A stretch of DNA of 64,000 nt, taken from NCBI RefSeq assembly GCF_040869045.1, contig NC_090321.1:29323426-29387425 (forward strand), in the 5' to 3' direction. The notes beneath the pieces are model-generated. The model worked only from the letters and a program-made list of their open reading frames with translations, was not told where the DNA came from and did not search any database. Below, piece after piece: positions 44,030 to 56,270 of the stretch. Origin of the DNA: Eurosta solidaginis. Its lineage: Eukaryota > Arthropoda > Insecta > Diptera > Tephritidae. A program made the translations under genes and the position numbers. Each line of letters opens with the position of its first letter. The first letter of the stretch is position 1.

Positions 44030-44520
44030 AGACTTGGACTTTGACCGAAACTTAGTTTCACAATGAGACTTAGCCTCAAAATGAATAAGACGAAAATTGA
44101 GACTGAAGCAGGAAGATTCTAAAAGCCGAGTTGACACTAACGAAACTAAAGCTTAATCTTATATTTGTATTGAGACTACAATTTAGGCTATGATTCTGAA
44201 TGCCGTTGGTACTGAGTGTGACTGACACTAAAAGTTATATTTGAATTGAAACTACGGTTTAGGCTTTGACTCTGAATGTTGTTGATACTGAAGGAGAGAA
44301 AGACTAAAATTTGTATTTGGACTGAGACCACAATTTAGATTTTAATTGGCATAGTGACTAAATTAGATTCAAGTTTTGATTTAGAATGAGACTAAAGTTT
44401 ATAGTTGAATTGAAACTGAAGTTAAAGTGTTTTAAACTTAAACTGAGACTATGTTTTAGACTAAGATCGCTATTAGACTTAGACCGAAATTGAGACCAAG
44501 ATTTGGGCTTTGACCATATA
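44030..44520. repeat. Degenerate GAGACTaaagtt-type repeat
   Basis: gagactaaagttta, gagactacaatttaggct and gaaactacggtttaggctt recur every 30-50 bases, with a ~100-bp duplicated phrase (tatatttgtattgagactac at 44159, tatatttgaattgaaactac at 44238). The same style (gagactgagact) returns at 54770-55140. Confidence 0.65.
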
Positions 44521-45242
44521 TTTAATACTTCTATATAACTACTACTGAACTGTGAAGCCTGTCAAACATTACAGTACAGATATACAACGAGAGAAGGAGA
44601 CAAAATCTCAAGGCTGTCGTTAAATTTTTGTAAAAAAGGCGCTAAATATATGTATATTTCAACAAGCCATCTTGCTTCTATCAATATTGTATATTAGGCT
44701 ATTTCGTTCAAAAAAGGAAAATGAAGGTGCAACAGAAAATAAAATGTTCCACATATCAAGGGTAATTGATAGGAGAAGAAATGCCTTTATTTTCAGCGCA
44801 CAAAAATAAAGGTCCGTTTGTCGCACGATCTGTGGACGTATGTAATATTTGTATAGTGTCAGAGAAAGCTTTAAGACAAGTTCTCAAGGCATGCCCAATT
44901 GGAAATGCAAAATTAAGTTTAATAAATAAAAATTTTCAAAATAAAAGTGATGCATTCTCCAATAGTATCATGGACGATCACATAACTATCGAAAATTTAT
45001 TTAGCAACGACATCTTTAATAATCATCGGACACAGCTGTGTAAGGAAGTAATAAGTTTTTATTTGGATATTCGTTTGTTTTTTGTGACGTTGAGTATGTT
45101 GGAAAAAAATTTACAAAATTGATATTATTTCAACACCCATAGCAGCCAGTGAATACTAATATTTTGTTTACTTCAATTATTTACATCATTAAAAAACTCA
45201 AAACGTTTAAAGAAATGCTTGTTGAGATGTATGTATAAGTAT
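44521..45242. other. Unassigned stretch before helentron-like element B
   Basis: An open frame at 44766-45122 (118 codons) has no recognisable domain; it may be chance or a decayed element. No ends were found. Confidence 0.4.
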
Positions 45243-45387
45243 ATTTTTATACTCAGTTGAGCAGAGTTCACAGGGTATATTAACTTTGATTGGATAACGT
45301 TTGGTTGTACAGGTATAAAGGAATCGAGATAGATATAGACTTCCATATATCAAAATCATCAGTATCGAAAAAAAATTTGATTGAGCC

Positions 45388-45430
45388 ATGTCCGTCCGTC
45401 CGTCCGTCCGTCTGTCCGTCCGTCCGTCTG
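45388..45430 (+). repeat. (GTCC)n/(GTCY)n microsatellite of element B
   Basis: About ten gtcc/gtct tetramers follow gattgagccat. Element C has about nine at 51183-51217, D a short remnant. The tract grows from a conserved core, as described for mini-me elements. Confidence 0.88.
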
Positions 45431-46639
45431 ACCGTTAACACGATAACTTGCGTAAATTTGAAGGTATCTTGATGAAATTTGGTATGTAGGTTCCTGGATG
45501 CTCATCTCAGATTGTTATTTAAAAAGAACGAAATCGAACTACAACCACGCCCACTTTTTCGATATCGAAAATTTCGAAAAACCGAAAAAGTGCGATAATT
45601 CATTGCCAAAGACGGATAAAGCGATGAATCTTAGTAGGTGCGTTGACCTTATGATACAAAATAGAAAATTGGAAAAATTTTGGACAATGGGCGTGGCACC
45701 GCCCGCTTTTAAAAGAAGGTAATTTAAAAGTTTTGCAAGCTGTAATTTGGCAGTTGTTGAAGATATCACCATGAAATTTGGCAGGAACGTTACTACTATT
45801 ACTATATATGTTCTAAATAAAAATTAGCTAAATCGGATCAAGAACAAGCCCACTTTTAAAAAAAAAATTTTTTAAAAGTCAAATTTTAACAAAAAATTTT
45901 ATATGTTTACTGTATATAAGTAAATTATGTCAACATTCAACTCCAGTAATGATATGGTGCAACAAAATACAAAAGCAAAAGAAAATTTGAAAATGGGCGT
46001 GGCTCCTCCCATTTTCATTAAGTTTGTCTAGAATACTTTTAATGCCATAAGTCGAACAAAAATTTACCAATCCTTCTGAAATTTGGTAGGGGCATAGACT
46101 ATATGACGATAACTGTTTTCTGTGAAAATGGGTGAAATCGGTTGAAGTCACGCCCAGTTTTTATACACAGTCCACCGTCTGTCCTTCCGCTCGGCCGTTA
46201 ACACGATAACTTGAGCAAAAATCGATATATCTTTACTAAACTTAGTCCACGTACTAATATGAACTCACTTTATCTTGGTATAAAAGATGCCGAAATCCGA
46301 CTATAACCACGCCCACTTTTTCGATATCGAAAATTACGAAAAATGAAAAAAAGCCATAATTCTACACCAAATACGAAAAAAGGGATGAAACATGGTAATT
46401 TTATTGGTTTATAGACGCAAAATATAACTTTAGAAAAAACTTTGTAAAATGGGTGTGACACCTACCATATTAAGTAGAAGAAAATGAAAAAGTTATGCAG
46501 GGGGAAATCAACATCCCTTGGAATATTGGCAGGAATACTGTTCGTGGTATTGCATATATAAATAAATTAGCAGTACACGACAGATGATTTTCTGGATCAG
46601 CCTGGTCCACATTTTGGCCGATATCGCGAACACGCCTTC

Positions 46640-49600
46640 ACATATACATATAAGGGCTACTTTCTGTTAAAACCCTCATTAATACCTTTCATTTGATACC
46701 CATATCGTACAAACATATTCTGGAGTCACCCCTGGTCCACCTTTATGGCGATATCTCGAAAAGGCGTCCACCTATGGAACTAAGGCCCGTTCCGTTTTAA
46801 AACACTCATTACCTCCTTTCATTTCATACCAATATCGTACACGCACATTCTAGAGTCACCCCTGGCCCACCTTTATGGCAATATCTAGAAAAGGCGTTCA
46901 CCTATGGAACTAAGGCCCGTTTTCTTTTAAAATACTCTTTACCACCTTTCATTTCATACCAATATCGTACAAGCACATTCTAGAGTCACCTCTGGCCCAC
47001 CTTTATGGCAATATCTAGAAAAGGCGTCCACCTATAGATCTAAGGATCACTCCTTTTAAAATACTCATTAACACCTTTCATCTGATACCCATATCGTACA
47101 AACATATTCTGGAGTCACCACTGGTCCACCTTTATGGCGATATCTCGAAAAGGCGTCCACCTATGGAACTAAGGCCCGTTCCCTTTTAAAACACTCATTA
47201 TCTCCTTTCATTTCATATCAATATCGTACACGCACATTCTAGAGTCACCCCTGGCACACCTTTATGGCGATATCTGGAAAAGACTTCCACCTATAGAACT
47301 AAGGATCACTCCCTTTTAAAATACTCATTAACACCTTTCATTTGATACCCATATCGTACAAACATATTCTAGAGTCACCCCTGGTCCACATTTATGGCGA
47401 TATCTCGAAAAGGCGTCCACCTATAGAACTAAGGATCACTCCCTTTTAAAATACTCATTAACACCTTTCATCTGACACCCATATCGTACAAACATATTCT
47501 GGATAAACCCTTTGTCCACCTTTATGGCCATATCTCGAAAAGGCGTCCACCTATGGAACTAAGGCCCGTTCCCTTTTAAAACACTCATTACCTCCTTTCA
47601 TTTCATACCAATATCGTACACCCACATTCTAGAGTCACCCCTGGCACACCTTTATGGCGATATCTGGAAAAGACTTCCACCTATAGAACTAAGGATCACT
47701 CCCTTTTAAAATACTCATTAACACCTTTCATTTGATACCCATATCGTACAAACATATTCTAGAGTCTCCCCTGGTCCACCTTTATGGCGACATCTCGAAA
47801 AGGCGTTCACCTATAGAACTAAATCCCATTCCCTTTTAAAATACTCATTAACACCTTTCATTTGATGCCCATATCGTACAAACACATTCTAGAGTCACAC
47901 CTGTTCCACCTTTATGGCGATATCTCGAAACGGCGTTCACCTATAGAACTAAGGCCCGTTCCCTTTTAAAATACTCACTAACACCTTTCATTTGATGCCC
48001 ATATCGTACAAGCACATTCTAGAGTCACCTCTGGCCCACCTTTATGGCGATATCTGGAAAAGGCGTCCACCTATAGAACTAAGGATCACTCCCTTTTAAA
48101 ATACTCATTAACACCTTTCATTTGATACCCATATCGTACAAACATATTCTAGAGTCACCCCTGGTCCACCTTTATGGTGATATCTCGAAAAGGCGTTCAC
48201 CTATAGAAGTAAAACTCATTCCCTTTTAAAATACTCATTAAAACCTTTCATTTGAAACCCATATCGTACAAACATATTCTAGAGTCACCCCTGGTCCACC
48301 TTTATGGTGATATCTCGAAAAGGTGTTCACCTATAGAACTAAAACTCATTCCCTTTTAAAATACTTATTAACACCTTTCATTTGAAACCCATATCGTACA
48401 AACAAATTCTAGAGTCACCCCTGGTCCACCTTTATGGTGATATCTCGAAAAGGCGTTCACCTATAGAACTAAACCCCATTCCCTTTTAAAATACTCATTA
48501 GCACCTTTCATTTGATACCCATATCGTACAAACATATTCTAGAGTCACCCTTGGTCCACCTTTATGGCGATATCTCGAAAAGGCGTCCACCTATGGAACT
48601 AAGGCCCACTCCCTTTTAAAATACTCATTACCACCTTTCATTTCATACCAATATCGTGCAAGCACATTCTAGAGTCACCCCTGGCCCACCTTTATGGCGA
48701 TATCTGGAAAAGGCGTCCACCTATAGGACTAAGGATCACTCCCTTTTAAAATACTCATTACCACCTTTCATTTGATACCCATATCGTACAAACATATTCT
48801 AGAGTCACCCTTGGTCCACCTTTATGGCGATATCTCGAAAAGGCGTCCACCTATGGAACTAAGGCCCATTCCCTTTTAAAATACTCATTACCACCTTTCA
48901 TTTCATACCAATATCGTGCAATCACATTCTAGAGTCACCCGTGGCCCACCTTTATGGCGATATCTGGAAAAGGCGTCCACCTATGGAACTAAGGCCCACT
49001 CCCTTTTAAAATACTCATTACCACCTTTCATTTCATACCAATATCGTGCAAGCACATTCTAGAGTCACCCCTGGCCCACCTTTATGGCGATATCTGGAAA
49101 AGGCGTCCACCTATAGGACTAAGGATCACTCCCTTTTAAAATACTCATTACCACCTTTCATTTGATACCCATATCGTACAAACATATTCTAGAGTCACCC
49201 TTGGTCCACCTTTATGGCGATATCTCGAAAAGGCGTCCACCTATGGAACTAAGGCCCATTCCCTTTTAAAATACTCATTACCACCTTTCATTTCATACCA
49301 ATATCGTGCAAGCACATTCTAAAGTCACCCCTGGCCCACCTTTATGGCGATATCTGGAAAAGGCGTCCACCTATAGGACTAAGGATCACTCTCTTTTAAA
49401 ATACTCATTAGCACCTTTCATTTGATACCCATATCGTACAAACATATTCTAGAGTCACCCCTGGTCCACATTTATGGCGATATCTCGAAAAGGCGTCCAC
49501 CTATAGAACTAAGTATCACTCCCTTTTAAAACACCCATTAACACCTTTCATTTGCTACCCATATCGTACAAACATATTCTAGAGTCACCCTTGGTCCACC

Positions 49601-50390
49601 TTTATGGTGATATCTCGAAAAAGCGTCCACCTATGGAACTAAGGCCCATTCCCTTTTAAAATACTCATTACCACCTTTCATTTCATACCAATATCGTGCA
49701 AGCACATTCTAAAGTCACCCCTGGCCCACCTTTATGGCGATATCTGGAAAAGGCGTCCACCTATAGGACTAAGGATCACTCCCTTTTAAAATACTCATTA
49801 CCACCTTTCATTTGATACCCATATCGTACAAACACATTCTAGAGTCACACCTGGTCCACCTTTATGGCGATATCTCGAAAAGGCGTTCACCTATAGAACT
49901 AAATCCCATTCCCTTTTAAAATACTCATTAACACCTTCCATTTGATGCCCATATCGTACAAGCACATTCTAGAGTCACCCCTGGCCCACCTTTATGGCGA
50001 TATCTCGAAAAGGCGTTCACCTATAGAACTAAATCCCATTCCCTTTTAAAATACTCATTAACACCTTTCATTTGATGCCCATATCGTACAAGCACATTCT
50101 AGAGTCACCACTGGCCCACCTTTATGGCGATATCTGGAAAAGGCGTCCACCTATAGGACTAAGGATCACTCCCTTTTAAAATACTCATTACCACCTTTCA
50201 TTTGATACCCATATCGTACAAACACATTCTAGAGTCACCCTGGTCCACCTTTATGGCGATATCCCTAAATGCGTCCATCCATAGAAATATGGCCTACTCT
50301 CTCTTAAAATACTCTTTAATACCTTCCATTTGATACACATGTCAGACAACCACATTCCAGGGTTACCCTAGGTTCATTTTCCTACATAGT
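46640..50390 (+). repeat. ~130-bp minisatellite array, ~29 units (element B)
   Basis: The phrase cattaacacctttcatttga recurs at a strict 130-bp spacing from 46674 to 50315. Each unit contains cccatatcgtacaaacatat, tctagagtcacccctggtcc, acctttatggcgatatctcg and cacctatagaactaaggccc. Two main types occur: A (gatacccatatcgtacaaac, gatatctcgaaa) and B (cataccaatatcgtgcaagc, gatatctggaaa). They alternate in parts of the array (48510-49420), so higher-order structure exists. Terminal units are the most diverged. Confidence 0.95.
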
Positions 50391-50475
50391 GAATTTCCCT
50401 TATTTTTTCTCCATAGCTCTCAACTGAGTATATAATGTTCGGTTACACTCGAACTTAGCCTTCCTTACTTGTTCA

Positions 50476-51036
50476 TTTTTAAAATATGAATTCTTCGCCT
50501 TTTTTACTATTTATGTACTTTGTATGTCTTCAGCCCATGTTTAAATAATAAATACATCAAGCTTTGTATTGTATTTGTTGGCCTTTTCATTGTTTAATCG
50601 ACTAAACTGAAATTTTATAACAATTAGTATGCAGAAGTTGGGTAAAGGGGATAGTGACCCGTTGTTACCCTCTTAATACTTATTTTTGCACACGCTACTA
50701 CAATTCGCTAACACCAACAAAGCCCGCGCATGCGCAGAACATACATTTGCACAGTTTCAGCAAATAATGATTGCCAGAAAATTTGCACATTAGGAAGATA
50801 GGAAGGTATTGATATAGAAGTATTATATATATGGCTTTGACTGAGACTGTGGCTTCGCAGTAATACTGAGCCCGCGACAAATTAATATCTTATATATTAC
50901 TTCTAATTGCTGTTTTTATGTGCAGGTCCCTTTTTCGCTCTTATTTCGAATCCAAATCTATGTATAAATAAAGTTTTGGTTGTAAGGATGGAAATTCGTG
51001 CTATTAGCGAGCTTTGGGCATTATTGGTCGTAGTGC
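50476..51036. other. Unassigned spacer between elements B and C
   Basis: AT-rich, no coding motif; a ttatatatatgg run near 50822. Confidence 0.4.
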
Positions 51037-54025
51037 TTTTTATACTCAGTTGAGCAGAGCTCACAGAGTATATTAAGTTTGATTGGATAACGGTTGGTTG
51101 TACATATATAAAGGAATCGAGATAGATATAGACTTCCATATATCAAAATAATCAGGATCGAAAAAAAATTTGATTGAGCCATGTCCGTCCGTCCGTCCGT
51201 CCGTCCGTCCGTCCGTTAACACGATAACTTGAGTAAATTTTGAGGTATCTTGATGAAATTTGGTATGTAGGTTCCTGAGCACTCATCTCAGATCGCTATT
51301 TAAAATGAACGATATCGGACTATAACCACGCCCACTTTTTCGATATCGAAAATTTCGAAAAACCGAAAAAGTGCGAAAATTCATTACAAAAGACAGATAA
51401 AGCGACGAAACTTGGTAGATGGATTGACGTTATGACGCAGAATAGAAAATTAGTAAGATTTTGGACAATGGGCGTGGCACCGCCCACTTTTACAAGAAGG
51501 TAATTTAAAAGTTTTGCAAGCTGTAATTTGGCAGTCGTTGAAGATACCATGATGAAATTTGGCAGGAACGTTACTACTATTACTCTATATGTGCTAAATA
51601 AAAATTAGCAAAATTGGATGAGAAACACGCCAACTTTTTAAAAAAAAATTTTTTTAAATTCTAATTTTAACAAAAAATTTAATATCTTTACTGTATATAA
51701 GTAAATTAAGTCAAAATTCAGCTCCAGTAATGATATGATGCAACAAAATACAAAAATAAAACAAAATTTCAAAATGGGCGTGGCTCCGCCCATTTTCATT
51801 TAGTTTGTCTAGAATACTTTTATTGCCATAAGTCGAACAAAAATTTACCAATCCTTCTCAAATTTGGTAGGAGCATAGATTCTATGACGGTTACTGTTCT
51901 CTGTGAAAATGGGCGAAATCGGTGGAAGCCACGCCCAGTTTTTATACACAGTCCACCGTCTGTCCTTCCGCTCGGCCGTTAACACAATAACTTGAGCAAA
52001 ATCCGATATATCTTTACTAAACTTAGCCCACGTACTTACCTGAACTCACTTTTTCTTGGTATAAAAATTGGGCGAAATCTGACCATAACCACGCCCACTT
52101 TATCGATATCGAAAATTACGAAAAATGAAAAAAATGCCATAATTCTATACCAAATACGAAAAAAGGGATGAAACATGGTAACTGGATTGGTTTATTGACG
52201 CAAAATATAACTTTGGAAAAAACTTTGTAAAATGGGTGTGACACCTACCATATTAAGTAGAAGAAAATGAAAAAGTTCTACAAGGCGAAATCAACAGCCC
52301 TTGGAATCTTGGCAGGAATACTGTTAGTGGTATTGCATATATAAATAAATTAGCAGTACCCGACAGATGATTTTCTGGATCACCTGGTCCACATTTTGGT
52401 CGATATCGCGAGAACGCCTTCACATATACATCTAAGGGCCACTCGCTTTTAAAACCCTCATTAATACCTTTAATTTGATATCCATATCGTACAAAAACAT
52501 ACCAGAGTCACCCCTGTCGCACCCTAATGGCGATATCTCGAAAAGGCGTCCACCTATAGACCTAATGCCCACTCCCTCTTAAAATGCTCAGTAACACCTT
52601 TCGTTTGATACCCATATCGTACAAACATTCTAGAGTCACCCCTGGCCCACCCTAATGGCGATATCTCGAAAAGGCGTCCACCTATAGACCTAGTGTCCAC
52701 TCCCTCTTAAAATGCTCAGTAACACCTTTCGTTTGATACCCATATCGTACAAACATTCTAGAGTCACCCCTGGCCCTCCCTAATGGCGATATCTCGAAAA
52801 GGCGTCCACCTATAGACCTAATGTCCACTCCCTCTTAAAATGCTCAGTAACACCTTTCGTTTGATACCCATATCGTACAAACATATTCTAGAGTCACCCC
52901 TGGTCCACCTTTATGGCGATTTCTCGAAAAGGCGTTCACCTATAGAACTAAAGCCCATTCCCTTTTAAAATACTCATTACCACCTTTCATTTGATACCCA
53001 TATCGTACAAACACATTATAGAATCACCCCTGGTCCACCTTAATGGGGACATCTCGAAAAGGCGTCCACCTATAGACCTAATGCCCACTCCCTCTTAAAA
53101 TGCTCAGTAACACCTTTCGTTTGATACCCATATCGTACAAACATTCTAGAGTCACACCTGGCCCACCCTAATGGCGATATTTCGAAAAGGCGTCCACCTA
53201 TAGAACTAAGGATTACTCCCTTTTAAAATACTCATTACCACCTTTCATTTGATACCCATATCGTACAAACACATTCTAGAGTCACACTGGCCCACCCTAA
53301 TGGCGATATCTCGAAAAGGCGTCCACCTATAGACCTAATGTCCACTCCCTCTTAAAATGCTCAGTAACACCTTTCGTTTGATACCCATATCGTACAAACA
53401 TTCTAGAGTCACCCCTGGCCCACCCTAATGGCGATATCTCGAAAAGGCGTCCACCTATAGACCTAATGTCCACTCCCTCTTAAAATGCTCAGTAACACCT
53501 TTCGTTTGATACCCATATCGTACAAACATATTCTAGAGTCACCCCTGGTCCACCTTTATGGCGATTTCTCGAAAAGGCGTTCACCTATAGAACTAAAGCC
53601 CATTCCCTTTTAAAATACTCATTACCACCTTTCATTTGATACCCATATCGTACAAACACATTATAGAATCACCCCTGGTCCACCTTAATGGGGACATCTC
53701 GAAAAGGCGTCCACCGATAGACCTAAGGCCCACTCCCTCTTAAAATGCTCAGTAACACCTTTCATTTGATACCCATATCGTACAAACAAATTCTAGAGTC
53801 AGCCCTGGTCCACCTTTATGGCGATATCCCTAAATGGCGTTCATCCATAGAACTATGGCCTACTCTCTCTTAAAATACTCTTTAATACCTTTCATTTGAT
53901 ACACATGTTATACAACCACATTCCAGGGTTACCCCAGATTGATTTTCCTTATTTTGTCTCCATAGCTCTCAACTGAGTATGTTATGTTCGGTTACACCCG
54001 AACTTAGCCTTCCTTACTTGTTTTA
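51037..54025 (+). mobile_element. Helentron-like non-autonomous element C
   Basis: It is collinear with B: tttttatactcagttgagca, (GTCC)n at 51183-51217, gggcgtggcaccgccca, gggcgtggctccgccca, tttcgatatcgaaaatttcg, then a shorter array (52440-53945), and the 3' end agctctcaactgagtatgtt, gttcgg-ttacacc-cgaac, ccttccttacttgtttt. The ends agree with B nearly base for base. It shows where A has its nested SINE (uninterrupted here near 51860-51900). Confidence 0.77.
52440..53945 (+). repeat. ~128-bp minisatellite array, ~12 units (element C)
   Basis: Same family as in B but a different dominant variant: tgctcagtaacacctttcgt, accctaatggcgatatctcg, cctatagacctaatgtccac, with a 3-bp loss (gtacaaacattctagag). 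A block of ~250 bp at 52816-53070 is repeated almost identically at 53461-53716 (offset ~644 bp, about five units), so part of the array arose by multi-unit duplication. Confidence 0.93.
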
Positions 54026-54535
54026 GCTATATTTTATTAAAATCATTTGTTAAAAATAAACGATTGTGAGCATACAAAGAAATATATTTGTACTATGGCA
54101 CTATTGTGAATATTTGATTAGAACTAACACTGCATTACCGGCAGTTGCTAACATTTGCCAGATGGCAGTGCAAACGCATGTAAGATTTTATATTCTATTG
54201 TATTGTATTGTATAATCTTTATTTTCTCGTATATGATTGATTGTTAGAACAGCTGATTTCTGTTGATATTTGATATTAGCTTTTTATGTGTTGCGCAAGA
54301 TGCACACGGGTCCGGCTTGTTATATAAAAAAAGATTTCCTGTGAGTTAGTATCGCTAAAACTCAAAAACAACTTGACCAATTTTGGAAATTGTTAAGCTT
54401 ATTTATTTGTTAAGGTTCAATGATGGTTTGAAAAAATTTGGAAACAAAAACAGAATGAAAAAAATTAAATATAAACAGAAAATTTGTAATTTTGAAGTGG
54501 AAGTTGGAGTCAAAGTAGGAGTGGGATTGAAAGGG
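54026..54535. other. Unassigned stretch
   Basis: No feature except a tattgtattgtattgtata run near 54194. Confidence 0.4.
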
Positions 54536-54539
54536 ATAT

Positions 54540-55150
54540 AAATGGAGCAAGAGTTGGACCAGAACAAGAAGGAACAATGGAAGATTAAGTGCAAGACAAT
54601 GGAAAAAGGGGTGCAGAAGGGAAACGAAGCTTACTTCAGAAATGTAAGCAAACCAATTAAGCGGGGTAACGTAGTTTGAATTCGAGCATTAGACTTTGAA
54701 GTAGGCTGACATACATAGACATATTCAGACTTTGACATAACCCAAAAAATAACATACTTCCACTTAGGATGAGACTGAAGCTGAAACCGAAATAAACACT
54801 GAGAGTGATAACGTTAAGACTGAGACTAAGACTTGGAAGATTAAGTGCAAGGCAATGGGAGAAGCGGTGTAGAAGGGAAGCAAATTAAGCGGAGTTACGA
54901 AGTCTGAATCCGGTCTTTCGACTTTGAAGTAGGCAGAATGAAATATGCTAAAGTCAGTCTTTGACATAGCCCAAAAATGACACTTACACTTCCACTTAGG
55001 ATGAGACTGAGGCTGAAACCGAAATAAAGACTGAGGGTGAAGACGTTAATACTGAGAATAAGAATTGCTATGAGTTAGAGACTTTACCTGAAACTAGGAC
55101 TGTTGGTCGGACTAGGGCTGTGGTTGAGTCCTGAAATTAAACACAGCCCA
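54540..55150. repeat. ~255-bp tandem duplication, GAGACTGA-rich
   Basis: ggaagattaagtgcaagaca at 54579 recurs as ggaagattaagtgcaaggca at 54834, and cacttaggatgagactgaag at 54762 as cacttaggatgagactgagg at 54990. The inner phrase gaaaccgaaataaa-actgag follows both. Hexamer-like gagact/gactga motifs run throughout, as at 44030-44520. Confidence 0.75.
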
Positions 55151-56027
55151 AGGCAAAGACTGTTGCTGAGATCAAGGTAAGCGCTCACATTTTAATAGCA
55201 GAGGTCCACAAAACCTGCAGAGCTTCCAGTGAATTTTCAAATTTTTATGGTGTTGTTTATACACAGATATTTTTGAAAAGTGCATTTTTTGCAGAATACA
55301 GTGCGGACCCCTACTTTGACTTCCGATCCAGTTTGGTATTGCTTAGTGTTTATGTTAATATCTTTTGATAGAAGAAACATTTTTTTTATTTATATATTAT
55401 TTATTGAAACCGGTATAAAAACGCGTATTTTGTTTTATCTCCCGATATTTTTGAAAGTGGTTTAACCGTTGAATCCTAAATATAAACTTTCCAGTAAACA
55501 AGTTTGCACCGAAATTTATATTGATTTAAAAAGCATACGCTTAACTGGTTTAACACCAGCTGCGTAATCTATAGTAGTGCGTAGAACTCCTTTCTGCTTT
55601 GATAGCTTTTGAAAAGGGGAAGAACTTTGGTTTCCGCCTTCGGATGCTTAATCCTTACAGAAATATATTTCTTTGGCTACTCCATTCGATCTCTTTGAGT
55701 AAAAATTGAGTAAAAATTGAAGCATAATCATGTGAAAAACCTAAACGTTGTTTTAAAACGCCCAAATATCATCTTCATTTCGATGATATCATATCACCGG
55801 CAAAGGTTGTGAAAAATTAACCCTTTCGCGTGCTCTCAGAGAGCAAAAAGTTTCATAGCTATGACCTATAGCTTAAAGTAGAAGCGAACACTGATCCAAA
55901 GTTTTCTCTGCTTAATTTCAGCCACCACGCTCACACGACATTTGGGTTAAGGTCAAATAAACTTCCGAAGCTCTGCGATACCTCTGTTCTATAGTATAAA
56001 TCTGTATGTTTACACCGCGTTACACAC
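55151..56027. other. Unassigned stretch
   Basis: No coding or element signature can be supported; the open frame at 55280-55465 is AT-rich and lacks motifs. Confidence 0.4.
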
Positions 56028-56270
56028 ATTCTATCCTATGAAACAAATACACTATTTCGGAAAGGGGAGAATAAATAAAAATGCTCATGTATCGGCGATT
56101 TTCATGTACACGTCAGAGTTTCATGTACACATCAGGACAGACGGACACTACGAGTCTTATACTATATACATAAAAAACAAATTCTGACGTGTACATGAAA
56201 ATCGCCGATACACGTGTATTTTTATTTTTTCTGAAAAAGCATATTTGGTTCATAGGACAGAACTAAAGCT
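56028..56270. repeat. Inverted repeat, ~80-bp arms, ~75-nt centre
   Basis: Left arm (56028-56113): cattctatcctatgaaacaa, then gtatcggcgattttcatgta and cacgtcaga. Right arm (56188-56268) in reverse complement: gttctgtcctatgaaccaaa, then gtatcggcgattttcatgta and cacgtcagaa. The inner 30 bp are perfect and the outer part is ~80 percent by eye. The centre holds a further copy of tttcatgtacac. It may be a fold-back or MITE-type element; no target duplication was found. Confidence 0.75.

Larger units (their letters stand above)
45243..50475 (+). mobile_element. Helentron-like non-autonomous element B with large 130-bp array
   Basis: The 5' end is tttttatactcagttgagca with a short spacer, then tttgattggataacg. 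A (GTCC)n tract follows at 45388-45430 beside the mini-me-like ttgattgagccat. Then come boxes gggcgtggcaccgcccg and tttcgatatcgaaaattacg and the minisatellite array (46640-50390). The 3' end is agctctcaactgagtatata, a hairpin gttcgg-ttacact-cgaac and ccttccttacttgtt. Subterminal inverted repeats (tatactcagttgag and ctcaactgagtata), a 3'-only hairpin, an internal microsatellite and a tandem array are the hallmarks of DINE-1/helentron-related (HINE) elements. There is no coding. Confidence 0.75.

Noticed and set aside
46640..53945. Regular repeats that could be mistaken for a CRISPR array
   Set aside because: The 130-bp units are contiguous without unique spacers, no cas genes occur, and the DNA is clearly eukaryotic; they are minisatellites.
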